Shown in pieces: positions 22,475 to 33,568 of a stretch of 64,000 bases of DNA. Under the pieces are notes generated by a model, which worked only from the letters and a program-made list of their open reading frames with translations, ran no database searches and was not told the DNA's origin. Source of the DNA: Isoetes taiwanensis (lineage: Eukaryota; Streptophyta; Lycopodiopsida; Isoetales; Isoetaceae); the NCBI GenBank assembly GCA_021234155.1, contig JAJEKV010000037.1, positions 2,782,631 through 2,846,630 on the forward strand. Reading direction: 5' to 3'. Numbering within the stretch: position 1 is the first letter of the stretch; each line of letters begins with the position of its first letter. The position numbers and the translations under genes are program-made.

Positions 22475-24344
22475 GATGCCACATAGAAGTTGCAAAAGTC
22501 AGACCACAATAGATTAAAGATAGTTTCTGCTGCATCTGGATCAACTAAAAGTAGCCTTGGAAGATCTCTATACAATACTTCCCTTACACTTGCCTGCAAA
22601 AGACGTTCATTGCATAATTATACAGTAGAAAGTAGAAACTATAGCAATAAAACACATACCTGCTGTAAGAAATAGCGACGAAACAGACCAAACAGCTCAT
22701 GCAACAGTCCCATCCTAGATCCCCAATCCTTTCTGCCATCATATTGTTGGCTACGACTCTGACTACAACTAGCTCCACTGGAATTTAGAGATTCACTTCC
22801 TCTCAATAAGCTTAATTTCTTCTCTAGAAGATCCTGAACAGCAGTTGAGCGAGTAGCAGCTTCTCTGTTGAACATGGATTTCCTTAACACTAGCACCGAG
22901 TAATCCTGCAGATGCATGATATTATACGCCTCAGGAAAGTTCTTGTGTTCCATCCCGTATTTATGCATTGCTTACCAGTACATCACGACTTAATTGGAAG
23001 AGAGGGCATATAGCTTGAACAAAAACCGAGGCAAAAAAGGTAGAAAGAAAACTGAAGTAATCTAAACATTCTTTTAGTCGGGCTGCATAATCGAGCATCA
23101 GCTGAGGACAAGATTCAACCGGCTGAGCAATCATCCTGCCACAAATCAATTGTTAGAATGCATCCTTATGGTCTTCGTATCACTAAATTCAGCAAATTCT
23201 TGACCTGATAATGGGATAGCTTTGTTGAGATCGGAGTCCAATTATTAGACACTTGCTTTGTTCAAGTATCTGAAACCATGAACAGTCATTCTCGACCAGT
23301 TTGGTTTAAAAAAAATTATACTAGCCTACCTCATCACGAGCCATATCATGGACTTTAAAAGCAGCAATTAGTACGTCAACACTCAATTGTTGGGTCCCCG
23401 ATAAGGTCTCCCACCTCAATGAGTCATCACTAATCATAGGTCTTCCAAAGATGGCTGACTCAATGAGCATAAAGCCAAAACTAGGAATACTATGGTTGCG
23501 CTACCTTTTACCTGGAAAAGAATAGATTCTTACCAAAAATCAGAAAAGCATTGTCTTCTGAACTTTGAAGCTCTGAAAGCCTGCATATATCTTCAAGCAT
23601 TACAGTTTTAAGTACAGATTCTCTCATCAAACACCTAGTATTGTTGAAATCCACATAGATTCACTGATTATAAAATTAACAACAACATGTAAGACAAACA
23701 TGATCTGACGAACATGGTGATCAACAATGTTATATTGCACAAGGACATATTAGCTAAATGATGCATGTGAAGCAAAGAGCTGCAGAAGCCAGAAATAACA
23801 TGACAAAGATAATATTTACAAAGCTTGGTTTCCTAATCTCTTACCAAAACTACATAAGGAAATTCATATGATTGATTTCAAAGCCAATGTTATTTTCCAA
23901 AAATGCCAAACAAGCTGATTAACAGTTTCTGGTAGGCTTACATAATATGGCTTTTTCTAGATATGTAAATGAGCCATATTGCGACAACATAGATGTGGCT
24001 AAGGTTATTTGCTATAAATGGTAAGCTTAATTAGTAAATTTATAGGGTAAACATCAAATACAGCTGGGTCCCAATGGAGAGAGGAGGCTTTTGAGATTAT
24101 GCAGGCTTGGGCTGCCTTGGTTTAATCATGATTTTGTAGAAACAGATGGTACAAATAAACCTGCAGTGTTGGAGATCATGATAAGCTTGACACACTGCCC
24201 TTTTTAGGATTTCCAGACACCCTTGCTCAAATATTTGGATGCGGGCAACAGAAAGCAGTATTGAAACCATGAATGGAGAGAGTGGCTGATTACGAGACTT
24301 CATTAAATATAGCAACTCTTGGCCAAGATGTGAATCCTGCTTCA

Positions 24345-27300
24345 CTGCAAAATTTATATGCAGCCCAACTGTTCAACTTGTTTCATCGCATCAGATTGGA
24401 GCTTTGGTCTGCCCTGCCAGTTGCCGGGTTGGAACATCAGTGATTCATAACGTATGAGACCGCCAGTTTACAGGCAACAATGGGTTCAGAGCAGTCACCA
24501 GCATGTCCTAGGTATATTCCAACATATACCTAGGATATGCCACAAACCCCGTATAAGCGAGGGTTTTTCCCCCTAGGGGCAACCCAAAAATTCAAAAATA
24601 CCAGAAGGACATATAAACCATTAAAACAATATACAATCATAAAATTACTTTTAGATGAAAATACCTTGGTATTTATTGCAATCCTCTGTCTGTTTTGCTA
24701 ATTCCTCTGTTACCTGATAATTTTCTTTTTGAACTGACCCCCTTTCTTGTAAATACCCCAATGCATTTGCAAATTTCCTTTTGACCCAAGCCCCTTTCTC
24801 GAAAATACCTCAATGTGCATTTGCAATTCTTTATTTCTATTAATTCCCTTTCATTAGGATATACCTTTTTTGTTTAAAAATTCCCTATTTCTACTAATCT
24901 TCCCCATAGGATATACCCTTTTGCTAAGAAATTCTCCATTGCAAAAAAAAAAAAAACCCATTGCTCTCTGTCCCCTAGTTCCTGAATGGAGGATTTTCCA
25001 GGGAATTCATGCAACTTTTTCGTTATGCTAGGAGATGTAAAACTGATGTTTTAGATTGTTTATCAATACATGAAACTTATTGCGGCCTTGGCCACCGCGA
25101 ACATTTCTCTTCATAGTCTCGTCTGTATGTTTTAAAACTACAGGATTTGAACATTCGTTTTCTTGCTCATGTCCCAATGTCCAGACAATAAAAAAATACT
25201 GACTATGATGACTATAACATTCTCACTGTGAAGTTTATAAATTTCCTTAATCATGTCACATATAACCAGTGGGTTTTGAGTTTAAGCTGCCAATAAGTAG
25301 CAAATAAGAAAAAAACAATTGATACTTTGAGAGATATTGTTAAAAAAAGGGATGATACCATCTTAAATTGCATGACAATATTAAAGACCTATATTCTTTT
25401 GTTTGTTATTGGTTATTGCGAAAGAGCCACGGTGGATAGATAAAGAGTGAACTTCACAATTAGTAATGGAGAAGTCACATCAACAACTTGCAGAATCACG
25501 GTCATGTAAAATACTTTTGGATGCCTCTAATCAGTGACATAACATCTCTTTGGAAAGTAAAAGTGGTCTAGGTATATCAACCTGGTAAAGCAAGGCTCCC
25601 AAAAAATTCATTTTCATTAATAGAGAATCTTCTAAGATTCGATTTGAATGTGCGAACTTTATTTATACTGCTTCGCCAACATATATCCCTCTTATTGTCA
25701 CATCTGCGGTGTCCCTCTAGTTATAGTTTTGTCTTGAAGCCATATATATTAGCAATAAAAGCGGAATATTCATTTTCGTATTGTACTTAAGTCTTTCCCA
25801 AATTTACAGGGTCAGAAACAATGGTTAAAAGTGTGATTCTCCGACCAGGAAATAAATCTTTATAAGATGTGGTCGCCGTTCATTGTCAAAAATATATGAG
25901 TATCGCAAAATACAAAGAAAAGAAACATCAACTTTGGAGAAAGAAGATGACAAAGTAAACATTATTAACATTCTTAATGGTATCAAACAAAAGTCCTCTC
26001 GCATAAGGCTTTTTATTATGCCAAAGTGTAACATCTTGAACCTGAAGAATATGGTTTTTATATACATAAACAAAAAAAGGCAAGATACAAAGGAAAGTTC
26101 ACACATTATTGCTATTCAAGACAAAATAAATTATATGCAAACCCTAAAATAGGAGAACATAGATGGTACCTGAGGAGTGATGGTACCTGAGGAATGTTAC
26201 TAACAAAAAGCTCTATTGTGGTGCTCTATTTCTTAGGAGAACATTTCATTCTCGTGCTACGCCTCGCATGAAACATCATCATCTCGGATAGATAGGCTTT
26301 TCATTCATCTCAGTAGTTTGTCTACAATGATAAAGAGTGAGATGCGGCACATTGCAAGCTACCCAAAAAAATGAAAAAAACATAAAAAGTATTCAGTTAT
26401 GACACCTGGACCCTAAAAATAAAATTGTTTGCTACAGATATTGGCTAGTGCACCTGCCGAAAGTTTATTGCGGGGATTGAAAAACCTCGCCCTTTCAGGT
26501 TTTCGAAGAAAAACCCTAGCAACAAGCTCTTAGCAAGGGGCTTGAACAAATGCAAAGGCTGCTAAATGCTCCCATAAAAAAATCCCATGGTTCATGGAGA
26601 AAATCGAGTCGTGCATCACCCCTGCACTTGCACAACACCAACACGAAAACACAATAGTAAAAAATAAAAAATCTCAAAAAGCGAGGGGTTGTTCAGGCAT
26701 GCCATGCCACAAAACCTTGAAAAGTGATGGGCTGGTCACGCATGCCACGCGACAATTTTTAACAAAGAACATTACATAATAATAAAATTAAGGGAGGGAG
26801 GGTGGGAAACAAAGAAAATTGTTGCAAGATGAGAAAGAGTCGATGAGAAGCCGATGAAGAACCCTGCAATATATAGTGTTCTTCCAACCAGATGAGCGGC
26901 CCAAAAATGAATGCAATGCATGCATGCTCATCTTGCTCCAGAATCTATCCGCTGCGCGGATCGTTTGGATTACACCAACCAATACCCCATCTCCAAGAGC
27001 AGCAGTGGTAGAAAGTGTAGGACTAGCAGGTGACAAATACGAAACCAGAAGCAAACGACGGGCACAAAATCCCTTGTTAAGCAAATTTTCGTAGATTTTG
27101 CAATATGAGAAAACAAACTGGCCTTGATGTGCATTGTTGCCGAGTTTTGCGTTTATCTCTCTGCAAATTTATATCTAATACCTGCATCAAACGTGAGTAA
27201 TACAAATGAGATTGAAATTAACAAACACATAAATGAAACATCCAATTCGGCTACAATATTTAGGCATAAAATTGGGGTAAACGCTGCGCCACAGGTTTGC

Positions 27301-28451
27301 AGAGTTTTGGTCTAGAGAGCAGGATCCTGCCGTATTGCTAAAACTGGATTTGATCAATCCATGCTCTAATATACTTCAAGGGTTTGATCTACAAGGTGCT
27401 CGATCAAGGTGCTCGAAGCTTCTGTTGGATGCCAAGATGTGGGCCGCACAACTAGATAGAAACCGCACAACATCGGAGTCTTCTATGGGCAACGTGTCAA
27501 AAATCAACAGATATAGCTTCAAACAAATTCTGTGCAAATAAAAATTGTACATCCATTAAAAAAATACATTAATACATGTAGTGATGTAGAATAGCATGGG
27601 AGAAGCTCTTGCTACCCCCATCACCTGTGGCGCGGCCGGATTCTGTAGGTCATGGGGGCAACAAGAATGGCTGACCCATGCCATTGTACTAGGTAAAGAG
27701 AAGAATCCCCATAGCCAAGAGCAGATCTAAATCTCTATATATGCCATAAATCCTTATTTTTTGAATACACGTGTCAAAGGCCAAAAAATTAGCTTCAAAC
27801 AAAAAAATGTGTGTCAAAGACCAACAAACATAATTCTGTGCAAATAAAAATTGTACATTAATTAATTAATACATGTAGTGATGAAGAATGGCATGGGGTA
27901 GCCATTGCTGCCCCATGACATGTAGGCACGACGGGATTGTGCAAGTCATGGGGGCAGCAAGAATGGCTGACCCCATGCCATTGCACTGCGTCAAGGCAAG
28001 AAGAACCGGATTCTACTACAAGTTTTGTGGACTCACTTTTCATTCTTGATAACAATGATAGGAGGCAAGAATGTAGACCCACTTGCCTTGAGTGATGGTG
28101 ATAATATAATAGGAAATTTTAAATTAAGGAGCACAGGTCCTAAAAATCTTTTCGGCGACCAAATAAGTCAACATTTGGACTCGCTGCCACCGAATGGAAC
28201 ATTGATTGGATGGAAGTAGAAAAAATCAAACATTCTGTAGGCTATAGCTACAGAAACTATCATGCGGAAGTATTTTAAGGGTTTATAGCTATTCATTTGT
28301 AAGCAATTCGTAGTTTGATGTGACAGAGAAAAATCTCTTCCACTTTTCAACTAAGACTTTGGAGTTTAGACTACGAATCCTGCCTTCGATTTCCGTCTGT
28401 CTGTAGGGATGAGAATGCATCTTAGCCAGGAATCTCCCGCGGCAGCTTCAT
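24345..28451. other. Intergenic region between FANCI remnant and receptor kinase
   Basis: No gene was recognised. At 24508-24540 there is a perfect inverted repeat (arms TCCTAGGTATA around TTCCAACA). At 24710-24950 short C/T-rich units recur in degenerate tandem form (for example CCCCTTTCT…AAATACC…AATG…CATTTGCAA twice). Small ORFs at 25825-26152 and 26594-27094 have no recognisable family and weak coding character. The duplication at 27493-27988 is listed separately. The missing 5' exons of FANCI were looked for and not seen. Confidence 0.5.
27493..27988. repeat. Direct duplication of about 0.2 kb
   Basis: Unit 1 (27493-27690) and unit 2 (27770-27988) share GTGTCAAA…AGCTTCAAACAAA, then ATTCTGTGCAAATAAAAATT, TTAATACATGTAGTGATG, GTCATGGGGGCA and CAAGAATGGCTGAC in the same order. 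The copies differ by many substitutions and indels, so the duplication is old. No coding function is seen. Confidence 0.75.
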
Positions 28452-31412
28452 ATGGCACTAAGGTGTGACAGAGCCTTAAACCCTCCATGCTTGGCTTTCT
28501 CTTTGTCTTGCATATGCGAAGCCATGTCTTGTTTGGTAACTCTCCTGCCCCTGCTTTTCCTTTTTCACTATAAGTTTGCTTTTGCCAAAATCAAAGATGT
28601 AGAACTTACTGCTCTTCGCCAGTTCGGACTTGATCTTGGCTACACAGGTGATGATGCATTTTACTCTGACCCATGTCGCTATAGTTCTTCTAAAACAGCA
28701 GGGACACCATATGCCAAATGTGACAGTACAAACTCAAGCATCGTGGAGCTTAGTTTCTGGCAGATCGGATTGACAGGAATTTTTTCTGATCAGGTTGGCT
28801 CTTTTACCCAGCTTCAAAGTCTTGACCTTTCTTCAAATAGTCTCACTGGCCAGATTCCTCAAGCCATAGGCAATCTCACTTTTCTTACATATCTTAATCT
28901 TGCCAATAATAAACTTTCTGGCTCAATTCCAGAAGAATTTGGTAATCTGGGAAAATTGATTAACTTTTATGCTGAACATAACCAATTGACAGGGTCTATT
29001 CCTTCTTCTGTTGGAAACCTTACACAGCTTCAAGGATTTCGTGTCTACCATAATTTCCTTAATGGCAGCATCCCCTCTCAGCTTGGCAACTGTATCAGCC
29101 TAACAACCTTTAGACTCCAAGAGAACTCTTTTTCTGGTGAGGCCTCCTTCCTTACAAAGTTAGTGAATATCGAATACATAGATCTCTCTTACAATAATTT
29201 TTCTGGAGACATTTTTAAGTATGTGCAGGGTTTAAACATTCTGTACCGAGCACATTTTAGAAAAAACAATTTCACAGGCTCTCCATCAGCCATTTCAGGC
29301 ACACTTTCATATCTAGACGTAGCATTTAACCAAATATCAGGAAGCATTCCACAGAACTTTGGTGGGGAGTCTTTGTCCTATCTGTTCCTTGATCACAATA
29401 ATCTTGAAGGGGAAATCCCTGCCAAAAGCTTTTCTTCCATGACCAACCTTGAAATGTTAGATCTTTCCCACAATGTTCTCAATGGTTCTGTATCCAAGTT
29501 TAGAGCCTACCTGCCATCAACAGACATAAACCTTGCCTTTAATTATTTTATAGATTCCAGTCCAGTGGAGTTCAGATGCTCTTCTCCAAATTCTACTTTA
29601 CTTGATCACTGTACACCCTCTACAACAGGCAATGTTCAAGGTTTTGCAATCAATGCAGGGGGTGAGAATATAACCTTCCAAGGTGTAGAGTTTCAATATG
29701 ACCAACATGAGTGGGAACACGGATTTGGCCTCCACTATGACAGTTCAAGAAATTGGGCTGTGGAGAATTCAGAAACTGCTAAGATCATAAGCCAACCAGA
29801 CCTGACAGATCTTCCAGAGTTATATAGAACCATGCGCAAATCAGGAGAGTATTTAGCTTACCATGGAACCCAGTTGCAGCTGGGAACATATAATGTCACT
29901 CTCTATTTTGCAGAGATAGAGGGTGAGTACGTTGGATTCCGAGTATTTGATGTTTACATTCAAGGAAGGCTTGTAAGGAAGGACTTGGACATCTTTGCAT
30001 TAGTACAAAAGAATGCCCCTTATGTCATTTCTTACCAGTCACAAGTTACAAGTGGCATTCTGTCTGTGCAGCTAATATACAATGGGAAGGCAAATGGCAG
30101 TGATGCAGGTGGTGAAGGTCCCATGATATCGGGCATACATGTAATCTTAACAAGTGCTTCAGGTGTCACAAACACTAGAACTTCTTCAAATTTAAAGTTA
30201 AAAGGCATTTTAATTGGATGTGTTTTGGCAGTAGCTTTGGTGCTTGTAATAGGAGGATTTGTAATGTTCGGCTTAAGAAAGAAAAAGAGGCAGGGTTTAA
30301 ATCAAGAGCAGAAGAAAATTGGACTGATTAAGTACTCCTATGGCAGTCTTAGGAAGGCCACCTATGATTTTAATGAATCAAATAAAATAGGAGAAGGTGG
30401 ATTTGGATCTGTGTACAAGGGTACACTGCCATGTGGGGATACAGTTGCCATCAAACGTCTAATAGGAGACAAAACTGATCAACAGAAATTTATGAAAGAA
30501 ATACAACTCATTAGCATGGTACGCCATCAAAATCTTGTTGACGTTCTAGGATACTGTATTTATGCTCACAAATCGGTCGAAAAGTTCTTGCTGGTCTGTG
30601 ACTACATGCCAAATGGAAGCCTTGAAAAACTACTGTTTCCTGAGAACGGCAACTTTGTGTTAAGTTGGGAATTAAGGTACAAGATAGCAGTTGGGACTGC
30701 ACGAGGACTTGCATATCTTCATGATGAATCCAAAGTTCATATTATTCACTGTGATGTGAAACCTCATAACATTCTCTTGGATGAAGAATTCAATCCTTGT
30801 CTAAGTGACTTTGGGCTTGCAAGGTTATTTGATGACAATAGGTCCCATGTTACAGCTTCCAGACTGCAAGGCACAGTTGGCTATTTAGCACCAGGTATGT
30901 AACTGTCACTGTCTTGGATTTTATATTTCATTCAATAAGCACCTAATGAATTAATGATGAAATAAAAAACAGAGTATGCCACAAAACATCAGGTGTCAGA
31001 GAAGGTAGATGTATACAGCTTTGGCGTGGTATTGTTGGAGCTCCTGAGTGGAAGGCATGTGATAGATGTTCAAAATACAGAGGAATTAAATTTTTTGGTG
31101 GATTGGGCACATGAGCTGGGACAATGTAATTTTGAACTGTTACTAGATAAGCGGTTGGGGGGTAAAATTTCCATGGCTGAAGCTAGGACTGTGGCGTATG
31201 TTGCTATTCTATGCACGAATGCATCAGCTAACCTCAGACCCAGAATGCGAGATGTGAAGCTGATGCTGGAAGGCATAATCCAGGTTCCAGATTTGGAGTG
31301 GAACTCTGTTGGAGAGGGCACGTCTTTTCAATCCAGCCATTCTCTCCCTTTGCTGCAATCTCCGCTTGGCACCGTAATGATACATCAACAGGCTCAGAGA
31401 CAAACTTTATGA
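28452..31412 (+). CDS. LRR-malectin receptor-like protein kinase (two exons)
   Basis: A membrane receptor kinase. Exon 1 is 28452-30894, the intron is 30895-30972 (GTATGT…ACAG), exon 2 is 30973-31412; the join restores APEYATKH. The product is 960 residues from the first ATG. A second ATG at 28524 gives a better signal peptide (MSCLVTLLPLLFLF), so it may be the real start. Leucine-rich repeats fill residues ~97-345. A malectin domain follows at ~393-565 (FAINAGG, NWAVENS, YNVTLYFAEIE, FRVFDVYIQG). The membrane helix is ~584-607, followed by RKKKR. The kinase starts near 645 with GEGGFGSVYKG, K668, HCDVKPHNILLD (768), DFG (786-788) and APE (813-815). C767 replaces the arginine of HRD, so it is a non-RD kinase, a type often linked to defence signalling. 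All catalytic residues seen are intact. The ligand is unknown. Confidence 0.93.
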
Positions 31413-32430
31413 ACATTGTACCTAAGTTGTTAGATTCTTTCCTTGTAAATTATCTTTCAACACGAGGAGGGAAGTTCACGACAATTAATTTGTGCATAAC
31501 CAATAAAAATTAGGTTAAAAATTAAGTTTTGACTTTTTTTGAAGGACGTATTTTGGAGAATAAAGTATGAACCTAAATATTTTTTTTGGGTCCGGCAACC
31601 CGGCAACCCGAGAGTATTGTATATATATACAAGTTACACGCCGTTGGGGCAGGCGCAAAGAAGGCAAGTGACTAGGGGGGCAGGTGCAAGCTTAATGCTT
31701 TTACAATAGTTGTTGTTTGATGGTTGGAGTATTTTATTCGTACAGTCTAAGTTTGGCCTGACGTATGGATAGTGTCTAGAAGTCAAACGTGAAGTTTAAA
31801 ATTGCAATGTTTAAGGTTGTGATGATACCATGAATTTTAAAATTACAATGTTTAAGATTGCGATGATACGGGTTGGGTTATATAGGTCTTTGATGTTACG
31901 CACCGATCCTACGGTGCATGTTCCAATTTTAGCATGCTCTTATGGTCCCGGGGGGGGCAAGATTTTTAATGTTACAATTTTCTTAGATTCTATGAAGGTT
32001 TATCTAGGGTTTCAGACTTTATGGAAATTCTTCTAGATTTCCTAAGATTTAAGATCTTGCTAGATCCTCTTAGATTTTATGAGATTCTCTTAGGATTCAT
32101 GAAGATTTCCCTAGTTTTGCCAATAGTTCATGAAAAGCTTATATTTTATGACATCCTAAGAGATTACCCTAGATTCCTTTAGGTTCCCTTAGATCCCTTA
32201 GATTCTCCAAGGTAATATGTAGATTCCCTTAGATTCTGCAAGAATTATGTAAATTCCATTAGATTTAGATACCCTTATATTCTCTCGGATTTTATGATAT
32301 TCGCTTAGATTCTATGAAGATTCTGTTACATTCCCTGAGATACTATGAAAATTGTCTTAGATCCCTTAGATACTATGATGAATCCTCTAGATTGTAATAT
32401 GAGTAGATGTTTTCATAAGGATTTCATTAA
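31413..32430. other. Intergenic, with cryptic TTAGATT/CCCTTAGA repeats
   Basis: The receptor-kinase 3' flank is followed by AT-rich DNA. From about 31980 to 32400, words such as CCCTTAGATTC, TTAGATTCTATGA and TCTTAGAT recur many times in irregular order. This is degenerate short-repeat sequence, not a clean tandem array. No gene or RNA was recognised. Confidence 0.6.
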
Positions 32431-32446
32431 GAAGCGTTGTCCATTT

Positions 32447-32849
32447 TTTTTTTTTTTTTTTTTTGAAGGACGACAAACTTTATTGAAATTCCAAGCCAAA
32501 AAGCAAAATACAAATGCAGAGGCGGGAATAAAGTCTCAGAGGATAATCATGATCCACTGAATAGAACCACCAGCCTATGCATAAGACAACACACTCAAAT
32601 ATCAACTGGCGCTTGGCAGGAGCAAGCGAAGAGCAATGGTAAGCCTTAACAATTCTAGCTTGTGCGTCTTGGAGGACAACTGCAGGAGGAATATCCAAAC
32701 CCTGAAAAATAGACAGTCTTCTGCGCTTCCAGATGGACCATAACAACCATCCTGATGCTAAATGAAATGCTTGGCTCCGCAACTTATTCCAAGTATCCGG
32801 ATAGACAGCCAGAAGCACTTGCTGACTTGTCAATGTCACATGAAAAAGA
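32447..32849 (-). mobile_element. 5'-truncated LINE tail with target duplication
   Basis: A run of about 20 T at its left end is the poly(A) tail of a minus-strand insertion. GAAGCGTTGTCCATTTT (32431-32447) and GAAGCATTGTCCATTTT (32850-32866) flank it as a 17-bp target duplication with one mismatch. The minus frame inside encodes HLASGWLLWSIWKRRRLSIF, which resembles the C-terminal region after RT in plant LINEs. Only the last ~400 bp were inserted, as is usual for target-primed reverse transcription. Confidence 0.75.
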
Positions 32850-32866
32850 GAAGCATTGTCCATTTT

Positions 32867-33568
32867 ATTCTTAAATGCTATAAAACTCAAGAATTAGAAG
32901 TTTAAAAGTCAAAGTTACACTGTGAGCCATGTCAAATCAAGATGTCAAGTCAAATTTGAACTAAATTGAAGGACCCGAGCTAAATCCCAAATCAAAAGCT
33001 GCATTATGCATAGGTTCTGCAAAATACACAATGACCTTGATATTTGTTCACAATAGTTATGCGATGCCTTTGGCTCAGATAAGTCAAATTCAATGCGAAC
33101 AACATAAGCTTATTTGTTGAACAACGTATATTTGCAAGTAATAAGACATGAGTTGATCGTCATATTAACAATAGAGGATACCATTGTATATCTTCCAATT
33201 CTATGATTTAAGTCCAAAGACACCAGGACCAACAAGAAAAAACTAAGAATACATTGTCTAGAAAATGCCCTAACGAAATGGCGATTTTGATGATGCACAA
33301 TTTCACAATCGCGTACTAGATTAAGATCTAATAGAATTCCTTTAGGTTCCTTCAATACTGCTCTACTATCCTTATGGCATTGTCAAGGTCAATTCACTAA
33401 ATTCTCAATTGCACAAGGTCAATTCATGAGGGACAAAAAGAAATTTTGGTTGATAGTTGCAGACACAATACCGAAAACTTATACAACGCACAATGAAGCA
33501 TTTGTTGGCATGGTGGTAAAGTGAACCACAAGTTCCTTGAGTGCTGAAAATGGCTCACATAATTAAGA
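32867..33568. other. Intergenic, nothing recognised
   Basis: AT-rich DNA without convincing coding sequence. Short minus-strand ORFs (for example 33110-33355) have no recognisable family. Confidence 0.5.

Larger units (their letters stand above)
15731..24344 (-). pseudogene. FANCI: FANCI (Fanconi anaemia group I) gene remnant, split by a Copia element
   Basis: FANCI pairs with FANCD2 on DNA to coordinate interstrand crosslink repair. Minus-strand exons: 24161-24344 (HLGQELLYLMKSR, MVSILLSVARIQIFEQ), 23534-23634, ~23330-23495 (FGFMLIES, VDVLIAAFKVHDMARDE), 23205-23269 (ILEQSKC), 22976-23135 (AARLKECLDYFSFLST), 22660-22905 (DYSVLVLRKSMFN), 22475-22593 continuing at 16519-16527, and 15731-15904 (KLSACVAN, VWVEEP). 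The order and motifs match remembered animal FANCI, for example LLLSVAR and the AFDYLSFL and VLVLRKAMF blocks. Junctions have GT/AG borders and several join in phase. The 5' half of the gene was not found upstream. A Copia element sits in one exon, and the 15731-15904 exon carries two in-frame stops. It is a pseudogene or a disrupted partial copy. Confidence 0.85.
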
